Part shown: piece after piece, positions 1 to 8,626 of the stretch
Layout of the letters: every line of letters starts with the position of its first letter
Numbering within the stretch: position 1 is the first letter of the stretch
Assembly: GCA_031363055.1 (NCBI GenBank)
Contig: JANLTP010000119.1
Location: 1 to 29,374 of the forward strand
Direction of reading: 5' to 3'
Origin: JANLTP01 sp031363055
GTDB lineage: Bacteria; Pseudomonadota; Gammaproteobacteria; Burkholderiales; Burkholderiaceae_E
Length of the DNA stretch: 29,374 nucleotides
Program-made: the position numbers and the translations under genes
Notes under the pieces: model-generated
Told to the model about the DNA's origin: nothing
Databases searched by the model: none
Seen by the model: the letters and a program-made list of their open reading frames with translations, nothing else

Positions 1-1451
1 GGCCCCCACCAACCCGCTTTTTTTTTTCTGGTTTTCAATAACCCGAGGCGCATAATATCCAAAATGTGGCCCGCGCGGGCGGCGGGGGCCGCCATCGCGG
101 GGCTGACCTGATGGGTTCGTCCGCCGGCACCTTGCCGGCCCTCAAAGTTGCGGTTTGAGGTCGACGCGCAGCGCTCGCCTGGCTCAAGCCGGTCATTGTT
201 CATGCCCAGGCACATCGAACAGCCGGGCTCACGCCATTCGAAACCGGCGTCCGTGAAAATGGTGTGCAGCCCTTCCAACTCCGCCTGCTTCTTGACCAGG
301 CCCGAGCCCGGTACCACCAGCGCCAGCTTGACGTTTTCATTCTTGCGGCGACCCTTGACGATGGCAGCGGCCTGCCGCAAATCCTCAATTCGCGAGTTCG
401 TGCACGAGCCGATAAACACCTTGTCGATCACGATTTTCTGAATCTCGGTGTTCGGTGTCAGACCCATGTATTGCAACGCTCGCTCCATGCCCTCGCGCTT
501 GACCAGATCTTTTTCCTTCTCCGGGTCAGGCACACGTTCGTCGACCGCGACCACCATTTCCGGCGACGTGCCCCAGGTGACATGCGGCTTGATCTGGGTC
601 GCATCCATTGTCACGATCCGATCGAAATGCGCGCCCTCATCGCTCTTCAGGCCGCGCCACATCGCAACCGCTTGCGGCCACTGCTCGGCGCTCGGCGCCA
701 ATGGCCGGCCCTTCAGATAGTTGATCGTCACGTCATCGACAGCCACCATGCCGGAACGCGCGCCCGCTTCAATCGCCATGTTGCAGACCGTCATGCGCGC
801 TTCCATCGACAGCGATCGCAGGGTTGAGCCGCCAAACTCGATCGCGTGGCCGGTTCCGCCAGCCGTGCCGATCTTGCCGATGACCGCGAGCACGAGATCC
901 TTCGAGGTCACACCACGAGTCAACTGACCATCGATGCGCACCAGCATGTTCTTCATTTTCTGCGCGACGATGGTCTGGGTCGCCAACGAATGCTCGACTT
1001 CGGAGGTGCCGATGCCAAAGGCCAGACAGCCAAAGGCGCCATGCGTACTGGTGTGCGAGTCGCCACAAACGACCGTCATGCCCGGTAAGGTCGCGCCCTG
1101 CTCCGGACCGATGACGTGAACAATACCTTGCCGAACATCGTTGATATTGAAGTAGGTCATGCCATGTTCTTTGGCATTGGCATCGAGTGTTTCAACCTGC
1201 AGGCGCGAGATCGGATCCGCGATGCCGACCGAGCGATCGGTGGTCTGAACATTGTGATCGACCACCGCCAGGTTTGCGGCCATGCGCCAGGGCTTGCGAT
1301 GCGCGAGCTTCAGGCCGTCGAAGGCTTGCGGACTGGTGACTTCATGCAGCAGGTGGCGATCGATATAAATCAAACAGGTGCCATCCTGTTCCTGTTGAAC
1401 GACGTGAGCATCCCACAATTTATCGTATAAGGTTCGCGCCGCCAGAGCCAT
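1..1451 (-). CDS. leuC: 3-isopropylmalate dehydratase large subunit LeuC (3' end at window edge)
   Basis: LeuC isomerises 2-isopropylmalate to 3-isopropylmalate in leucine biosynthesis, as the iron-sulfur large subunit paired with LeuD. Reading from the ATG at 1451, the protein opens MALAARTLYDKLWDAHVV and keeps family blocks such as IDRHLLHEVTSPQAF, VCGDSHTSTHGAFG, FIGSCTNSRIEDLR and GCSMCLGMNNDRL. Cys350, Cys411 and Cys414 are the expected [4Fe-4S] ligands. The usual length is about 466 residues, and the family-like end (SPAMAAA...GHILDI) is reached at about residue 465. The frame then stays open through a 10-T run (18-27) to the window edge with no stop. Either the tail is extended or a frame error lies in the edge homopolymer. 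leuD would be expected just downstream, outside the window. No strong ribosome site was seen; AGGATG lies about 15 bases before the ATG. Confidence 0.95.
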   Translation of the reverse strand, partial: MALAARTLYDKLWDAHVVQQEQDGTCLIYIDRHLLHEVTSPQAFDGLKLAHRKPWRMAANLAVVDHNVQTTDRSVGIADPISRLQVETLDANAKEHGMTYFNINDVRQGIVHVIGPEQGATLPGMTVVCGDSHTSTHGAFGCLAFGIGTSEVEHSLATQTIVAQKMKNMLVRIDGQLTRGVTSKDLVLAVIGKIGTAGGTGHAIEFGGSTLRSLSMEARMTVCNMAIEAGARSGMVAVDDVTINYLKGRPLAPSAEQWPQAVAMWRGLKSDEGAHFDRIVTMDATQIKPHVTWGTSPEMVVAVDERVPDPEKEKDLVKREGMERALQYMGLTPNTEIQKIVIDKVFIGSCTNSRIEDLRQAAAIVKGRRKNENVKLALVVPGSGLVKKQAELEGLHTIFTDAGFEWREPGCSMCLGMNNDRLEPGERCASTSNRNFEGRQGAGGRTHQVSPAMAAPAARAGHILDIMRLGLLKTRKKKAGWWG

Positions 1452-1540
1452 GATGTCCGAAAGGCATCCTGCGGGATACCTTATTGGTGAATAGCCTGCA
1501 ATTATGGCATGCGAGCTTGCGGCAGGCGAACGGCGAGCGC

Positions 1541-1590
1541 GCCGGCAAATTTCAGTTCTGCGGACAGCAAGCGAGCCGGCAAATTTCAGT
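1541..1590. repeat. 16-bp direct repeat upstream of leuC
   Basis: GCCGGCAAATTTCAGT occurs at 1541-1556 and again at 1575-1590, a 34-bp period. The similarity extends a few bases to the left with one mismatch. It lies in the 189-bp gap between the M48 protease gene and leuC, upstream of leuC in its direction of transcription. It could be a duplicated regulatory element or a small neutral duplication. No other gene or terminator was seen in this gap. Confidence 0.7.
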
Positions 1591-1640
1591 ACAGCAAACA
1601 GACAGCGAGTCGATGAATGTGGGGGGCGGCCGGTTGCGGG

Positions 1641-2531
1641 TCAGCGCGAGCGTCTGGCCTGCTCGTAGAGCGGCGCGACCCGCTGCGAATAAGCCTCCAG
1701 ATCACTGATCCGCGATTCGGACGACGGATGGGTACTCAAAAACTCAGGTCCCTTGGCACCCCCGAGTTTTGCCATTTTCTGCCAGACCCGGACGGCGGCG
1801 TGCGGATCGTAACCAGCCCGCGCCGATAACTCGACGCCAATCCGGTCGGCTTCAGTCTCATGCAGACGACTGTGCGGCAGGCTGAACGCCATTTGATAGG
1901 CCATTTGGCCCAGATCGGCACCCGCCTTGCCACCACCCAAGGCCACCGAGGCGACGGTGATGCCGATTTGCGAGGCGGTTTGCTCGGAGATTCGCTCGCG
2001 AGCATGTTCGCGCAACGCGTGCGCAATCTCATGACCCATGACGGCGGCGATTTCGTCGTCGGTCATAGCCAGTTTTTCGATCAGACCGCTGTAAAACGCA
2101 ATCTTGCCACCCGGCATGCACCAGGCGTTGAGCTGATCCGACTGAATGACGTTGATTTCCCAGGGCCACGCCGGCGCATCGGAGCGAAAGGTCGCCGTGA
2201 CCGGAATCAAGCGCTTCGCGATCGCACGAACCCTGGCCGTCAGCGCCGGATCGCTGTTCAGCGCCCCCTTGCCTTGCTCCTTACCGAGGACCTCCTTGTA
2301 TTGAGTGGCTGAACTGGCGCGCAAATCTTCTTCCTTGACCATCGTCGACATGCGCTGCTCGCGCTCAACCCCGATAGCGCCGGCCTGCGTCGTCTTGACG
2401 GTTTGACAGGCGCTCAAGAAGAGACTTACCCATACCAGGGTAACGAGGCTCAAGCAAGCGCGTGCGGGGGGGGATTTCTCGTGGCGCAACTTTTCGCATT
2501 CTGTATATTTAGAACTCATTAAATCAGACAT
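1641..2531 (-). CDS. M48 family metalloprotease, lipoprotein
   Basis: This is a zinc metallopeptidase of the M48 family, of the LoiP/YcaL type implicated in envelope quality control. The zinc site is visible as HEIAH (His167-His171), with the third ligand in ETEAD (Glu225). A lipoprotein signal ends in LSLFLSAC-like sequence, with Cys42 as the acylated residue, so the protein should be anchored in the envelope facing the periplasm. I chose the ATG at 2531, which starts 7 bases after the stop of the MFS gene. An in-frame ATG at 2519 is also possible. The open frame extends much further upstream, but that part overlaps the MFS gene and looks like shadow sequence. The product is about 296 residues, complete for this type. 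The physiological substrate cannot be inferred. Confidence 0.9.
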   Translation of the reverse strand: MSDLMSSKYTECEKLRHEKSPPARACLSLVTLVWVSLFLSACQTVKTTQAGAIGVEREQRMSTMVKEEDLRASSATQYKEVLGKEQGKGALNSDPALTARVRAIAKRLIPVTATFRSDAPAWPWEINVIQSDQLNAWCMPGGKIAFYSGLIEKLAMTDDEIAAVMGHEIAHALREHARERISEQTASQIGITVASVALGGGKAGADLGQMAYQMAFSLPHSRLHETEADRIGVELSARAGYDPHAAVRVWQKMAKLGGAKGPEFLSTHPSSESRISDLEAYSQRVAPLYEQARRSR

Positions 2532-2538
2532 GAAACAA

Positions 2539-3693
2539 CTACTCCCGATGGTTTCGGCGATCGAAGCGCCGACAACCCTCAAAAACGGACCACGCCAGCA
2601 AACTGGCGAATGAAGCGCCCCAGAACGCCGCTTCCGGGCTGATTTTAGTCCACAGCAGGCTGGCCATGAGGCCACCACAGGTACCGCCCAAGCCGTACGC
2701 CACGGTGACAAATAGCGCCTGCGCGCGCGCTTGTTGCTGAGCACCGAACCAACGTTGCAAGTACGCCATGCAGGCGCTATGGTGTACGCCGAAGGTCACC
2801 GCATGCAACAACTGCGTCGACAACAGCAACAACAAACCACCGCCGGACACGGCTACCAGCGCAAACCGGATCATCGACACCAGCAGACTGGAGCCAAGCA
2901 ACCAGGCAGCGCCAAAACGCTCGAACAGCCGACGCTGCACCCGAAACAGTCCGATCTCGGCAACGACGCCGATCGACCAGATCAAGCCAATCGTGGTCTT
3001 CGAATATCCAAATCGTTCGAGATACAGCGAAAAGAACGCGTACAGCGCCGCATGCGCAAACATCATCAAAAACGCCGATGCGAAAAATAGCGCGATCGCC
3101 GGTTCGCGCAGTCGGTCGCGAATCTTGCCTACGCTGGCTTGGCTCGGTGCCGCCGTCGGTTCCGGCAACACGAAAATGACCCCGAGCAGCAGCGCTGAGA
3201 TGACCGCCAGCACCTGCGGCAGACGGTGGGTTCCGAGGCCATCAAGGATCGGGCCGATCAAAACTACGGCCAGCAAAAACCCGATCGAGCCCCAAAGCCT
3301 GATTTTGCCGTAACGTCCGGAGTCCGAACCAGCAATCGACAGGGCGTTGGCTTCAGCAATCGGACCTTGCGCCGCACCCGCAAAATACAACAGCGACAGC
3401 AATACAAAAATCCCTGCGTACGAGTCCACGACGCCGGGCATGGCGGCCATCAGCAGCAGGTTCGCCACCGCGCTCACCCGCAGCAGCAAGCCGTAGCGCC
3501 GGGTTCGATCGGCGAGCCAACCCCAGACGGGCGGCGCAAAAATTCGCACCACCTGCGGCAGCGCCATCAGCACGCCAATGCGTTCGATTGAGTGGCCTTG
3601 GCCAGCCAGATACAACGCCAGATAGGGCGACAGGCCGCCGATCAGCGCAAAGTAGGTGAAAAAGAGCGCACTGACGCCCTGTTCAGGCGACAG
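2539..3693 (-). CDS. HcaT-like MFS transporter with non-canonical start
   Basis: This is an inner-membrane major facilitator of the 3-phenylpropionate transporter (HcaT)-like type, with about 12 membrane segments. The motif GWLADRTRR after helix 2 is the classic MFS loop, and GKIRLWGSIGF is typical of this subgroup. Homologues begin with a block like the one encoded at 3633-3670 (ALFFTYFALIGGLSPYLALY). The only ATG/GTG/TTG codon that could start the frame before the conserved body is a TTG at 3615, which would delete that helix. Upstream, a stop lies at 3715-3717, leaving only CTG at 3693 or ATT at 3699. The ATT overlaps the aroC stop (ATTAA). I list CTG by choice. The start is uncertain; the family call is firm. 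Substrate unknown. Confidence 0.8.
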   Translation of the reverse strand: MSPEQGVSALFFTYFALIGGLSPYLALYLAGQGHSIERIGVLMALPQVVRIFAPPVWGWLADRTRRYGLLLRVSAVANLLLMAAMPGVVDSYAGIFVLLSLLYFAGAAQGPIAEANALSIAGSDSGRYGKIRLWGSIGFLLAVVLIGPILDGLGTHRLPQVLAVISALLLGVIFVLPEPTAAPSQASVGKIRDRLREPAIALFFASAFLMMFAHAALYAFFSLYLERFGYSKTTIGLIWSIGVVAEIGLFRVQRRLFERFGAAWLLGSSLLVSMIRFALVAVSGGGLLLLLSTQLLHAVTFGVHHSACMAYLQRWFGAQQQARAQALFVTVAYGLGGTCGGLMASLLWTKISPEAAFWGASFASLLAWSVFEGCRRFDRRNHRE

Positions 3694-3694
3694 C

Positions 3695-4795
3695 TTAATC
3701 GACGCTGCCCGGAATCACCGGCGTGCTCACGCGAACCTCGGCGTTCTGCGCCCGGTGGCGCAAGGCGTGATCCATCAACACCAGCGCCAGCATCGCCTCG
3801 GCAATCGGTGTCGCCCGAATGCCGACGCAGGGGTCGTGCCGGCCCAGGGTTTCAACCACGGTGGGCAGTCCTTGCAGGTCAATCGAGCGGCGCGGCGTGC
3901 GAATACTGGAAGTCGGTTTGATGGCAATTGAAACGGTGATCGGCTGGCCGGTCGAGATGCCACCGAGCACGCCTCCGGCGTTATTGGTGACGAAACCTTC
4001 GGGCGTGAGTTCGTCACCATGAATGCTGCCGTGCTGCGCGACGGCCGCAAAACCGGCGCCAATCTCGACGCCCTTCACCGCGTTGATGCCCATCATCGCG
4101 TAAGCAATGTCCGCATCGAGCTTGTCAAACAGCGGCTCGCCCAAACCGACGGGAATGTGGGTCGCCTCGACATTGATGCGGGCACCACAGGAATCACCTG
4201 CCTTGCGCAGATCATCCATATAGGCCTCAAGGCGGGCAACAATGGCAGCGTTCGGCGCAAAGAAGGCGTTGTTCTGAACCGCTTCCCAACGCTCAAATGG
4301 AATCGCAATCTCGCCCAGCGTCGCCATATAGCCGCGAATGGTGGTGCCATAGTGCTCGCGCAGCCATTTGCGGGCAATCGCTGCAGCCGCCACCACCGGC
4401 GCCGTCAGTCGCGCCGACGAGCGCCCGCCACCCCGATAATCACGCACACCGTACTTGTGCCAGTAGGTGTAGTCGGCGTGGCCGGGTCGAAACGTCTTGG
4501 CAATAGCGCCGTAGTCCTTGCTGCGCGCATCGGCATTGCGGATCAACAAGGCGATCGGCGTGCCGGTGGTCTTGCCTTCGAAGACGCCCGAAAGAATTTC
4601 TACCTCGTCGGCTTCCTGGCGTTGGGTAACGTGTCGCGATGTGCCCGGCTTGCGCCGGTCAAGATCGGCCTGAATGTCAGCTTCGGTCAGTGCCAGGCCA
4701 GGTGGGCAGCCGTCGACCACACAGCCGATCGCCGGGCCATGCGATTCGCCGAAGGTAGTGACTACAAAACTGTGACCAATGCTGCTACCGGACAT
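3695..4795 (-). CDS. aroC: Chorismate synthase AroC
   Basis: AroC converts 5-enolpyruvylshikimate 3-phosphate to chorismate using reduced FMN, the last common step of aromatic amino acid biosynthesis, in the cytoplasm. The protein starts MSGSSIGHSFVVTTFGESHG and carries the signature GESHGPAIGCVVDGCPPG near the N-terminus and the arginine-rich YRGGGRSSARLTA block near residue 125. Its length of 366 residues matches the bacterial family. The ATG at 4795 is 18 bases after the gltX stop, so co-transcription with gltX is likely. The stop overlaps or abuts the unusual start of the downstream MFS gene, which suggests coupled translation. Confidence 0.97.
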   Translation of the reverse strand: MSGSSIGHSFVVTTFGESHGPAIGCVVDGCPPGLALTEADIQADLDRRKPGTSRHVTQRQEADEVEILSGVFEGKTTGTPIALLIRNADARSKDYGAIAKTFRPGHADYTYWHKYGVRDYRGGGRSSARLTAPVVAAAAIARKWLREHYGTTIRGYMATLGEIAIPFERWEAVQNNAFFAPNAAIVARLEAYMDDLRKAGDSCGARINVEATHIPVGLGEPLFDKLDADIAYAMMGINAVKGVEIGAGFAAVAQHGSIHGDELTPEGFVTNNAGGVLGGISTGQPITVSIAIKPTSSIRTPRRSIDLQGLPTVVETLGRHDPCVGIRATPIAEAMLALVLMDHALRHRAQNAEVRVSTPVIPGSVD

Positions 4796-4813
4796 AATTA
4801 AACGACTCCCGAT

Positions 4814-6244
4814 TCAAATACGACTCAGGCGCTTGAGTACTTCATCGCGCGTCAAAAGCGCAAGGGTCGCATCAATCGCTGGCGTCTGCGCGCGGCCAAA
4901 CACCGCCCAGCGAACAGGAATTGCCAACTGCGGCATCTTGATTTTGTGATCGCTAACCACTGCCTTGATGGCCGTCAAAATTTTCGCCTGATTCCAGTCG
5001 CCCACTTTCAGGCGCTCGGCGAAGGCGGCAATATGTTCGCGTACCGACGAGGACATGAGTGCAAGCGCCTCCTCGGGAAGCGCGCGCGGCTCGGCCATGA
5101 TCCATTGCGCGCCATCGGCCAGATCGTTCAGCGTCTGCGCCCGATCCTTCAGCAACCCGCAAATGGCTACCCATTGCGCGGTCGATAGCGCCGTCAGGCC
5201 CGCTTGGTGCGGCTGATTCTGCTCAGCGGCACCGGCAGCTCTCCTGACGCGCTCAGCCAAAACACTCGCCAGTGCTTCGTTGCTCATCTGCTTGATATAG
5301 AGGCCGTTCAGCCATTTGAGTTTTTCATGATCAAACTGCGACGGTGACTTTGATAGATGCGAGCCATCGAACCACTGAACAAGCTGCGCCCGACTGAACA
5401 CTTCTTCGTCACCATGGCTCCAGCCCAGACGGGCCAGATAATTGATGACGGCTTCGGGCAAATAACCGTCGTCATCATATTGAGTGACCGATACCGCACC
5501 GTGGCGCTTCGACAGCTTCTCACCATCGGAGCCATGGATCATCGGCACGTGGCCGTAGACGGGGATCGCCGCACCAAGCGCCGCCAAGATATTGATCTGG
5601 CGCGGCGTGTTGTTGACATGATCATCACCGCGGATGACATGGGTAATCTTCATATCCCAGTCGTCGACACAAACGCAGAAATTGTAAGTAGGAGTGCCGT
5701 CCGAGCGGGCAATGATCAGATCGTCGAGTTCATCATTGGAGATCGTAATTGCACCCTTGCAGAGGTCATTCCAACTGACGCCACCACCCAGCGGATTACG
5801 AAACCGCACGACCGGTTGAACCCCGGCCGGCGGCACTTTGCCGGCGGCATTCTCCGGGCGCCATCGACCATCGTAACGCGGCTTCAGGCCTCGGGCGCGC
5901 TGTGCTTCGCGCATTGCATCGAGTTCCGCCCGGGATGAGTAACAGTGGTAGGCATTGCCCTTGGCCAGCATATCGGCCAGCACCGCACGATAACGATCCA
6001 TGTGCTGCATCTGGTAGAACGGACCTTCGTCATGCAATAGATCGAGCCAGCGCATGCCATCGAGGATCGCTTGAACGGCTTCGGACGTGGATCGCTCGAT
6101 GTCGGTGTCTTCGATACGTAAAGTGAACTGCCCTTTGAAATGTCGGGCATATGCCCAGGCGAACAACGCGGTGCGCGCCCCGCCGATGTGCAGGTAGCCA
6201 GTCGGACTGGGGGCGAAACGGGTTCTTACAGGTGCGGCGGTCAT
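4814..6244 (-). CDS. gltX: Glutamyl-tRNA synthetase GltX
   Basis: This class I aminoacyl-tRNA synthetase charges tRNA-Glu. The HIGH motif appears as GYLHIGGAR (residues 16-24) and KMSKS as KLSKR (Lys243). The acceptor-stem region SNDELDDLIIARSDGTPTYNF is typical. The insertion that binds zinc in E. coli GltX lacks the cysteine set (HCYSS and RYDGRW remain), so this is a zinc-free variant. The length of 476 residues is normal for the family. The ATG at 6244 is preceded by a 17-bp tandem repeat containing another ATG that opens only a five-codon frame. No clear Shine-Dalgarno sequence lies immediately upstream. It is probably the first gene of a gltX-aroC-MFS-M48 transcription unit. Confidence 0.97.
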   Translation of the reverse strand: MTAAPVRTRFAPSPTGYLHIGGARTALFAWAYARHFKGQFTLRIEDTDIERSTSEAVQAILDGMRWLDLLHDEGPFYQMQHMDRYRAVLADMLAKGNAYHCYSSRAELDAMREAQRARGLKPRYDGRWRPENAAGKVPPAGVQPVVRFRNPLGGGVSWNDLCKGAITISNDELDDLIIARSDGTPTYNFCVCVDDWDMKITHVIRGDDHVNNTPRQINILAALGAAIPVYGHVPMIHGSDGEKLSKRHGAVSVTQYDDDGYLPEAVINYLARLGWSHGDEEVFSRAQLVQWFDGSHLSKSPSQFDHEKLKWLNGLYIKQMSNEALASVLAERVRRAAGAAEQNQPHQAGLTALSTAQWVAICGLLKDRAQTLNDLADGAQWIMAEPRALPEEALALMSSSVREHIAAFAERLKVGDWNQAKILTAIKAVVSDHKIKMPQLAIPVRWAVFGRAQTPAIDATLALLTRDEVLKRLSRI

Positions 6245-6292
6245 TAGGGGCTGAGATCTGTTAGGGGCTGAGATCCATTAGGGATGTGATCT
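6244..6292. repeat. 17-bp tandem repeat at the gltX start
   Basis: The core TTAGGGGCTGAGATC occurs at 6244-6258 and 6261-6275, with a degenerate third copy at 6278-6292. The period is 17 bp. Read on the minus strand, the units begin CCCTAATGG, CCCTAACAG and CCCTAATGA. The last contains the true gltX ATG, and the first contains a decoy ATG followed by four sense codons and TAA. The repeat therefore looks like a duplication of the gltX initiation region. Confidence 0.85.
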
Positions 6293-6330
6293 TGTATTGC
6301 GCGAGGCGTTCCCCGAATTCTAACGCGCGA

Positions 6331-6336
6331 TATAAT
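6331..6336 (+). promoter_or_regulatory. -10 element of the tRNA-Val promoter
   Basis: A perfect TATAAT lies 13 bases before the first base of the tRNA on the same strand. The candidate -35 (TTCCCC around 6309, 16-bp spacing) is a poor match to TTGACA. The element is strong and correctly oriented for the tRNA gene, but transcription start is inferred. Confidence 0.6.
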
Positions 6337-6349
6337 CGCATTTCCAAGC

Positions 6350-6424
6350 GGGCGGCTAGCTCAGCGGTAGAGCACTGCCTTCACACGGCAGGGGTCACAG
6401 GTTCGAACCCTGTGCCGCCCACCA
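6350..6424 (+). tRNA. tRNA-Val(CAC), with encoded CCA
   Basis: A complete cloverleaf can be folded by eye. The acceptor stem is GGGCGGC/GCCGCCC, the D arm is GCTC-AGCGGTA-GAGC, the anticodon arm is CTGCC-TTCACAC-GGCAG, the variable loop is five bases, and the T arm is ACAGG-TTCGAAC-CCTGT. The discriminator A and a templated CCA complete the 3' end. The anticodon is CAC, which reads the valine codon GUG. It is transcribed divergently from gltX. The gamma-glutamyltranspeptidase gene converges on it from the right, only 24 bases away, with no obvious terminator between. No attachment-site duplication was seen next to it. Confidence 0.97.
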
Positions 6425-6448
6425 TCAACTCAATTTACCGCCAGCCAC

Positions 6449-8356
6449 TCAATTCCCCGCAGCAATCCCCTCGCGCCGAGGATCTGCACCGCCCGCCCAC
6501 TTTGCATCAACCGCCTGCGAAAACGCGCCAAAATTACCGTCCGATCGCCGGCCGTTAAAGGTAATGCCGTGCAAACCACTATTGATATCCAGCACCGAAA
6601 TCACGTGCCCCTTGGCTTCCAGCCCGGCCTTCAGATCGGCGGCACTCGTCAAGCGCTCCAATGAAGTGGTTGCCGATGTCTGCGCACCGAAGTTCGGCAA
6701 GTTGATCGCCTGCTGGACGTTGAGCTTCCAGTCAATCATGCCGACCAGGGATTTCACGACGTACTGAATGATATTGCTGCCACCCGGCGAGCCGACGATG
6801 ATTTCGATCTCGTTCTTGTCGTTGAACACAATGGTCGGCGACATCGAACTGCGTGGCCGCTTGCCCGGCTGCACACGGTTGGCGATGTCGTTACCAGCAG
6901 CGTCCTTGGGCGTGAACGAAAAATCCGTCAACTGGTTGTTCAGCAAAAAGCCGCCGACCATCTGCAGACTGCCGAAGCCATTCTCGATGGTGGTCGTCAT
7001 TGACACCGCGTTACCGTCAGCATCAATGATCGACATATGACTGGTCGACGGCAGACTTAACGAGTTGTCGACGCCAAACGCGGTCACCAGGCCGTCGGGT
7101 ACGCCTACTTTCGGGACACCCATCGACTTGGCCGGATCGATCAGCGCCGAGCGAGTCTTCAAGTAGGCGGGTTTGAGCAGGCCTGCCACCGGCACGTTGA
7201 TGAAATCGCTGTCTGCCATATAGAGCGCACGGTCGGCATAGGCCAGCCGTTGCGCTTCCGCAATCAGATGGACCGACTCGACGGTATTGGGCTTGAGCGC
7301 GGCGACATCGAACTGGTCGAGAATCCCCATGATCATGGCCACCGTCGTGCCGCCCGAGCTGGGCATGGGCATGCCGCAAATACGCAGCTTCACGCGGTAC
7401 GTACCGCACACGGCGTCGCGTTCCTTGGCTTGATAGGCGGCCATATCGGCCATCGTCAAGCGGCCGGGATTGGTCGGATGGCTGGTTACCTTATCGACGA
7501 TCGATTGCGCCAGCGGTCCGGTGTAGAACGCAGTGGCGCCGCCATTGGCCAAAGTCTCCAGGCTGGCTGCGAGCTCCGGATTTTTGAGCAGGGTTCCGAC
7601 CGGCTTCGGCACCAGCTTGGTCGCATCGGCCGGGTCCGCCTGATAAAAGTAGCTAGCCGCTGGTTGTTGCGTGCGCAGATCGGTGCTGCCGCTCAGCAAC
7701 GCGAACAAACGAGCCGATATCGGAAAACCGTCGCGTGATAATTTAATGGCCGCCGCAAACAAATCCTTCCAGGGTAATTTGCCATATTTCTTGTGGGCAT
7801 CTTCGAGCATCCTGACGGCACCGGGCGTGCCGACCGATAATCCGCCATTGACTGCGATTGCGAACGACAAGGCTGCGCCCGTGGTCGGATTCAAAAACTG
7901 GTTAGCCGTGGCCGCCGCGGGCGCCGTCTCGCGTCCATCGAAGGCGACCAATTTATTCTCGGAATTTTTGTAGTGCAGCATGAACGCGCCGCCGCCAATG
8001 CCCGAGGACTGCGGTTCAACGAGATTGAGCACCATTTGAACGGCAATCGCCGCATCGACGGCGCTGCCACCGGCCCTCAATATTGCAACTCCTGCATCGA
8101 CCGCTAGTGGATTGGCGGCTGCCACCATGTCGCGATTGGTGTAAGTGATTTGCTTCGGCGTAAAGCCGGACGTACCTTCGGGTGGCAAAAAAGTATCGGC
8201 GCTGGTTGCGGACGGTGGCGGCGCGGCGCCATCACTGCATGAACCAAACAGCGCGCCCATCAATAGGGCGCCAGCCAGGCAGGATGTGCGCAGCAAGCGC
8301 ACCTGGCGCGGCGCGGTCGATTTCGATGACTCGGGGAGATCGTTCTGAAGACGCAT
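6449..8356 (-). CDS. ggt: Gamma-glutamyltranspeptidase, putative lipoprotein
   Basis: Ggt cleaves or transfers the gamma-glutamyl group of glutathione and related compounds in the periplasm or at the cell surface. It is made as a proenzyme that cuts itself before a catalytic threonine. Here the conserved junction reads STSHMSIIDADGNAVSMT. The nucleophile would be the Thr before SHMS, residue 438 counted from the ATG at 8356. The segment SSGIGGGAFMLHY and the ERDAVCGTYR region fit the large subunit. The N-terminus has a hydrophobic signal ending LFGSC, a lipobox-like site followed by a low-complexity proline-rich linker. A TTG at 8422 could extend it by 22 residues, but the ATG at 8356 has AGGG upstream and starts closer to the signal. 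The gene stands alone beside the tRNA. Confidence 0.93.
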   Translation of the reverse strand: MRLQNDLPESSKSTAPRQVRLLRTSCLAGALLMGALFGSCSDGAAPPPSATSADTFLPPEGTSGFTPKQITYTNRDMVAAANPLAVDAGVAILRAGGSAVDAAIAVQMVLNLVEPQSSGIGGGAFMLHYKNSENKLVAFDGRETAPAAATANQFLNPTTGAALSFAIAVNGGLSVGTPGAVRMLEDAHKKYGKLPWKDLFAAAIKLSRDGFPISARLFALLSGSTDLRTQQPAASYFYQADPADATKLVPKPVGTLLKNPELAASLETLANGGATAFYTGPLAQSIVDKVTSHPTNPGRLTMADMAAYQAKERDAVCGTYRVKLRICGMPMPSSGGTTVAMIMGILDQFDVAALKPNTVESVHLIAEAQRLAYADRALYMADSDFINVPVAGLLKPAYLKTRSALIDPAKSMGVPKVGVPDGLVTAFGVDNSLSLPSTSHMSIIDADGNAVSMTTTIENGFGSLQMVGGFLLNNQLTDFSFTPKDAAGNDIANRVQPGKRPRSSMSPTIVFNDKNEIEIIVGSPGGSNIIQYVVKSLVGMIDWKLNVQQAINLPNFGAQTSATTSLERLTSAADLKAGLEAKGHVISVLDINSGLHGITFNGRRSDGNFGAFSQAVDAKWAGGADPRREGIAAGN

Positions 8357-8514
8357 GATGGGGCCCTGGGCTGGTTGAGTTTTTAGAATTGCCGGCAGCG
8401 AGAATCTGACGCAAGAAAACAAGACGAGATACGTTTTCGCAGCGCTGTGCTCCAGGTGGAGTATGACTCAAAACCGCGTAGATTACAGAAGCCGCCAAAG
8501 CCACTTTAGTGATA

Positions 8515-8626
8515 GTGACAGGAACAAACAGAGATTAAGAGATTAAAATTGTTTTTAGTTGTTTTATTAAAAACAATTATTTACAGTATTTATCTAATGT
8601 ATACTATTAAGTATTGACTTATACTT
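8515..8626. other. AT-rich island with inverted repeats
   Basis: The gap between ggt and the adhesin pseudogene (8357-8618) holds no gene I can support. Within it, 8521-8620 is only about 20% GC by hand count, against roughly 58% in neighbouring genes. It contains a perfect 11-bp inverted repeat, AATTGTTTTTA at 8547-8557 and TAAAAACAATT at 8568-8578, with a 10-base loop. A second one, AAGTAT-N6-ATACTT, lies at 8609-8626. The island could be the ggt promoter/operator region, a terminator for the pseudogene, or a protein-binding silencing site. Confidence 0.75.

Noticed and set aside
1541..1590. Start of a CRISPR array
   Set aside because: Only two copies of 16 bp with one spacer-sized gap and no cas genes. 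It fits the general small-duplication pattern.
6350..6424. tRNA-Val as an integration site for a genomic island
   Set aside because: No integrase and no repeated tRNA 3' end were seen in the window.
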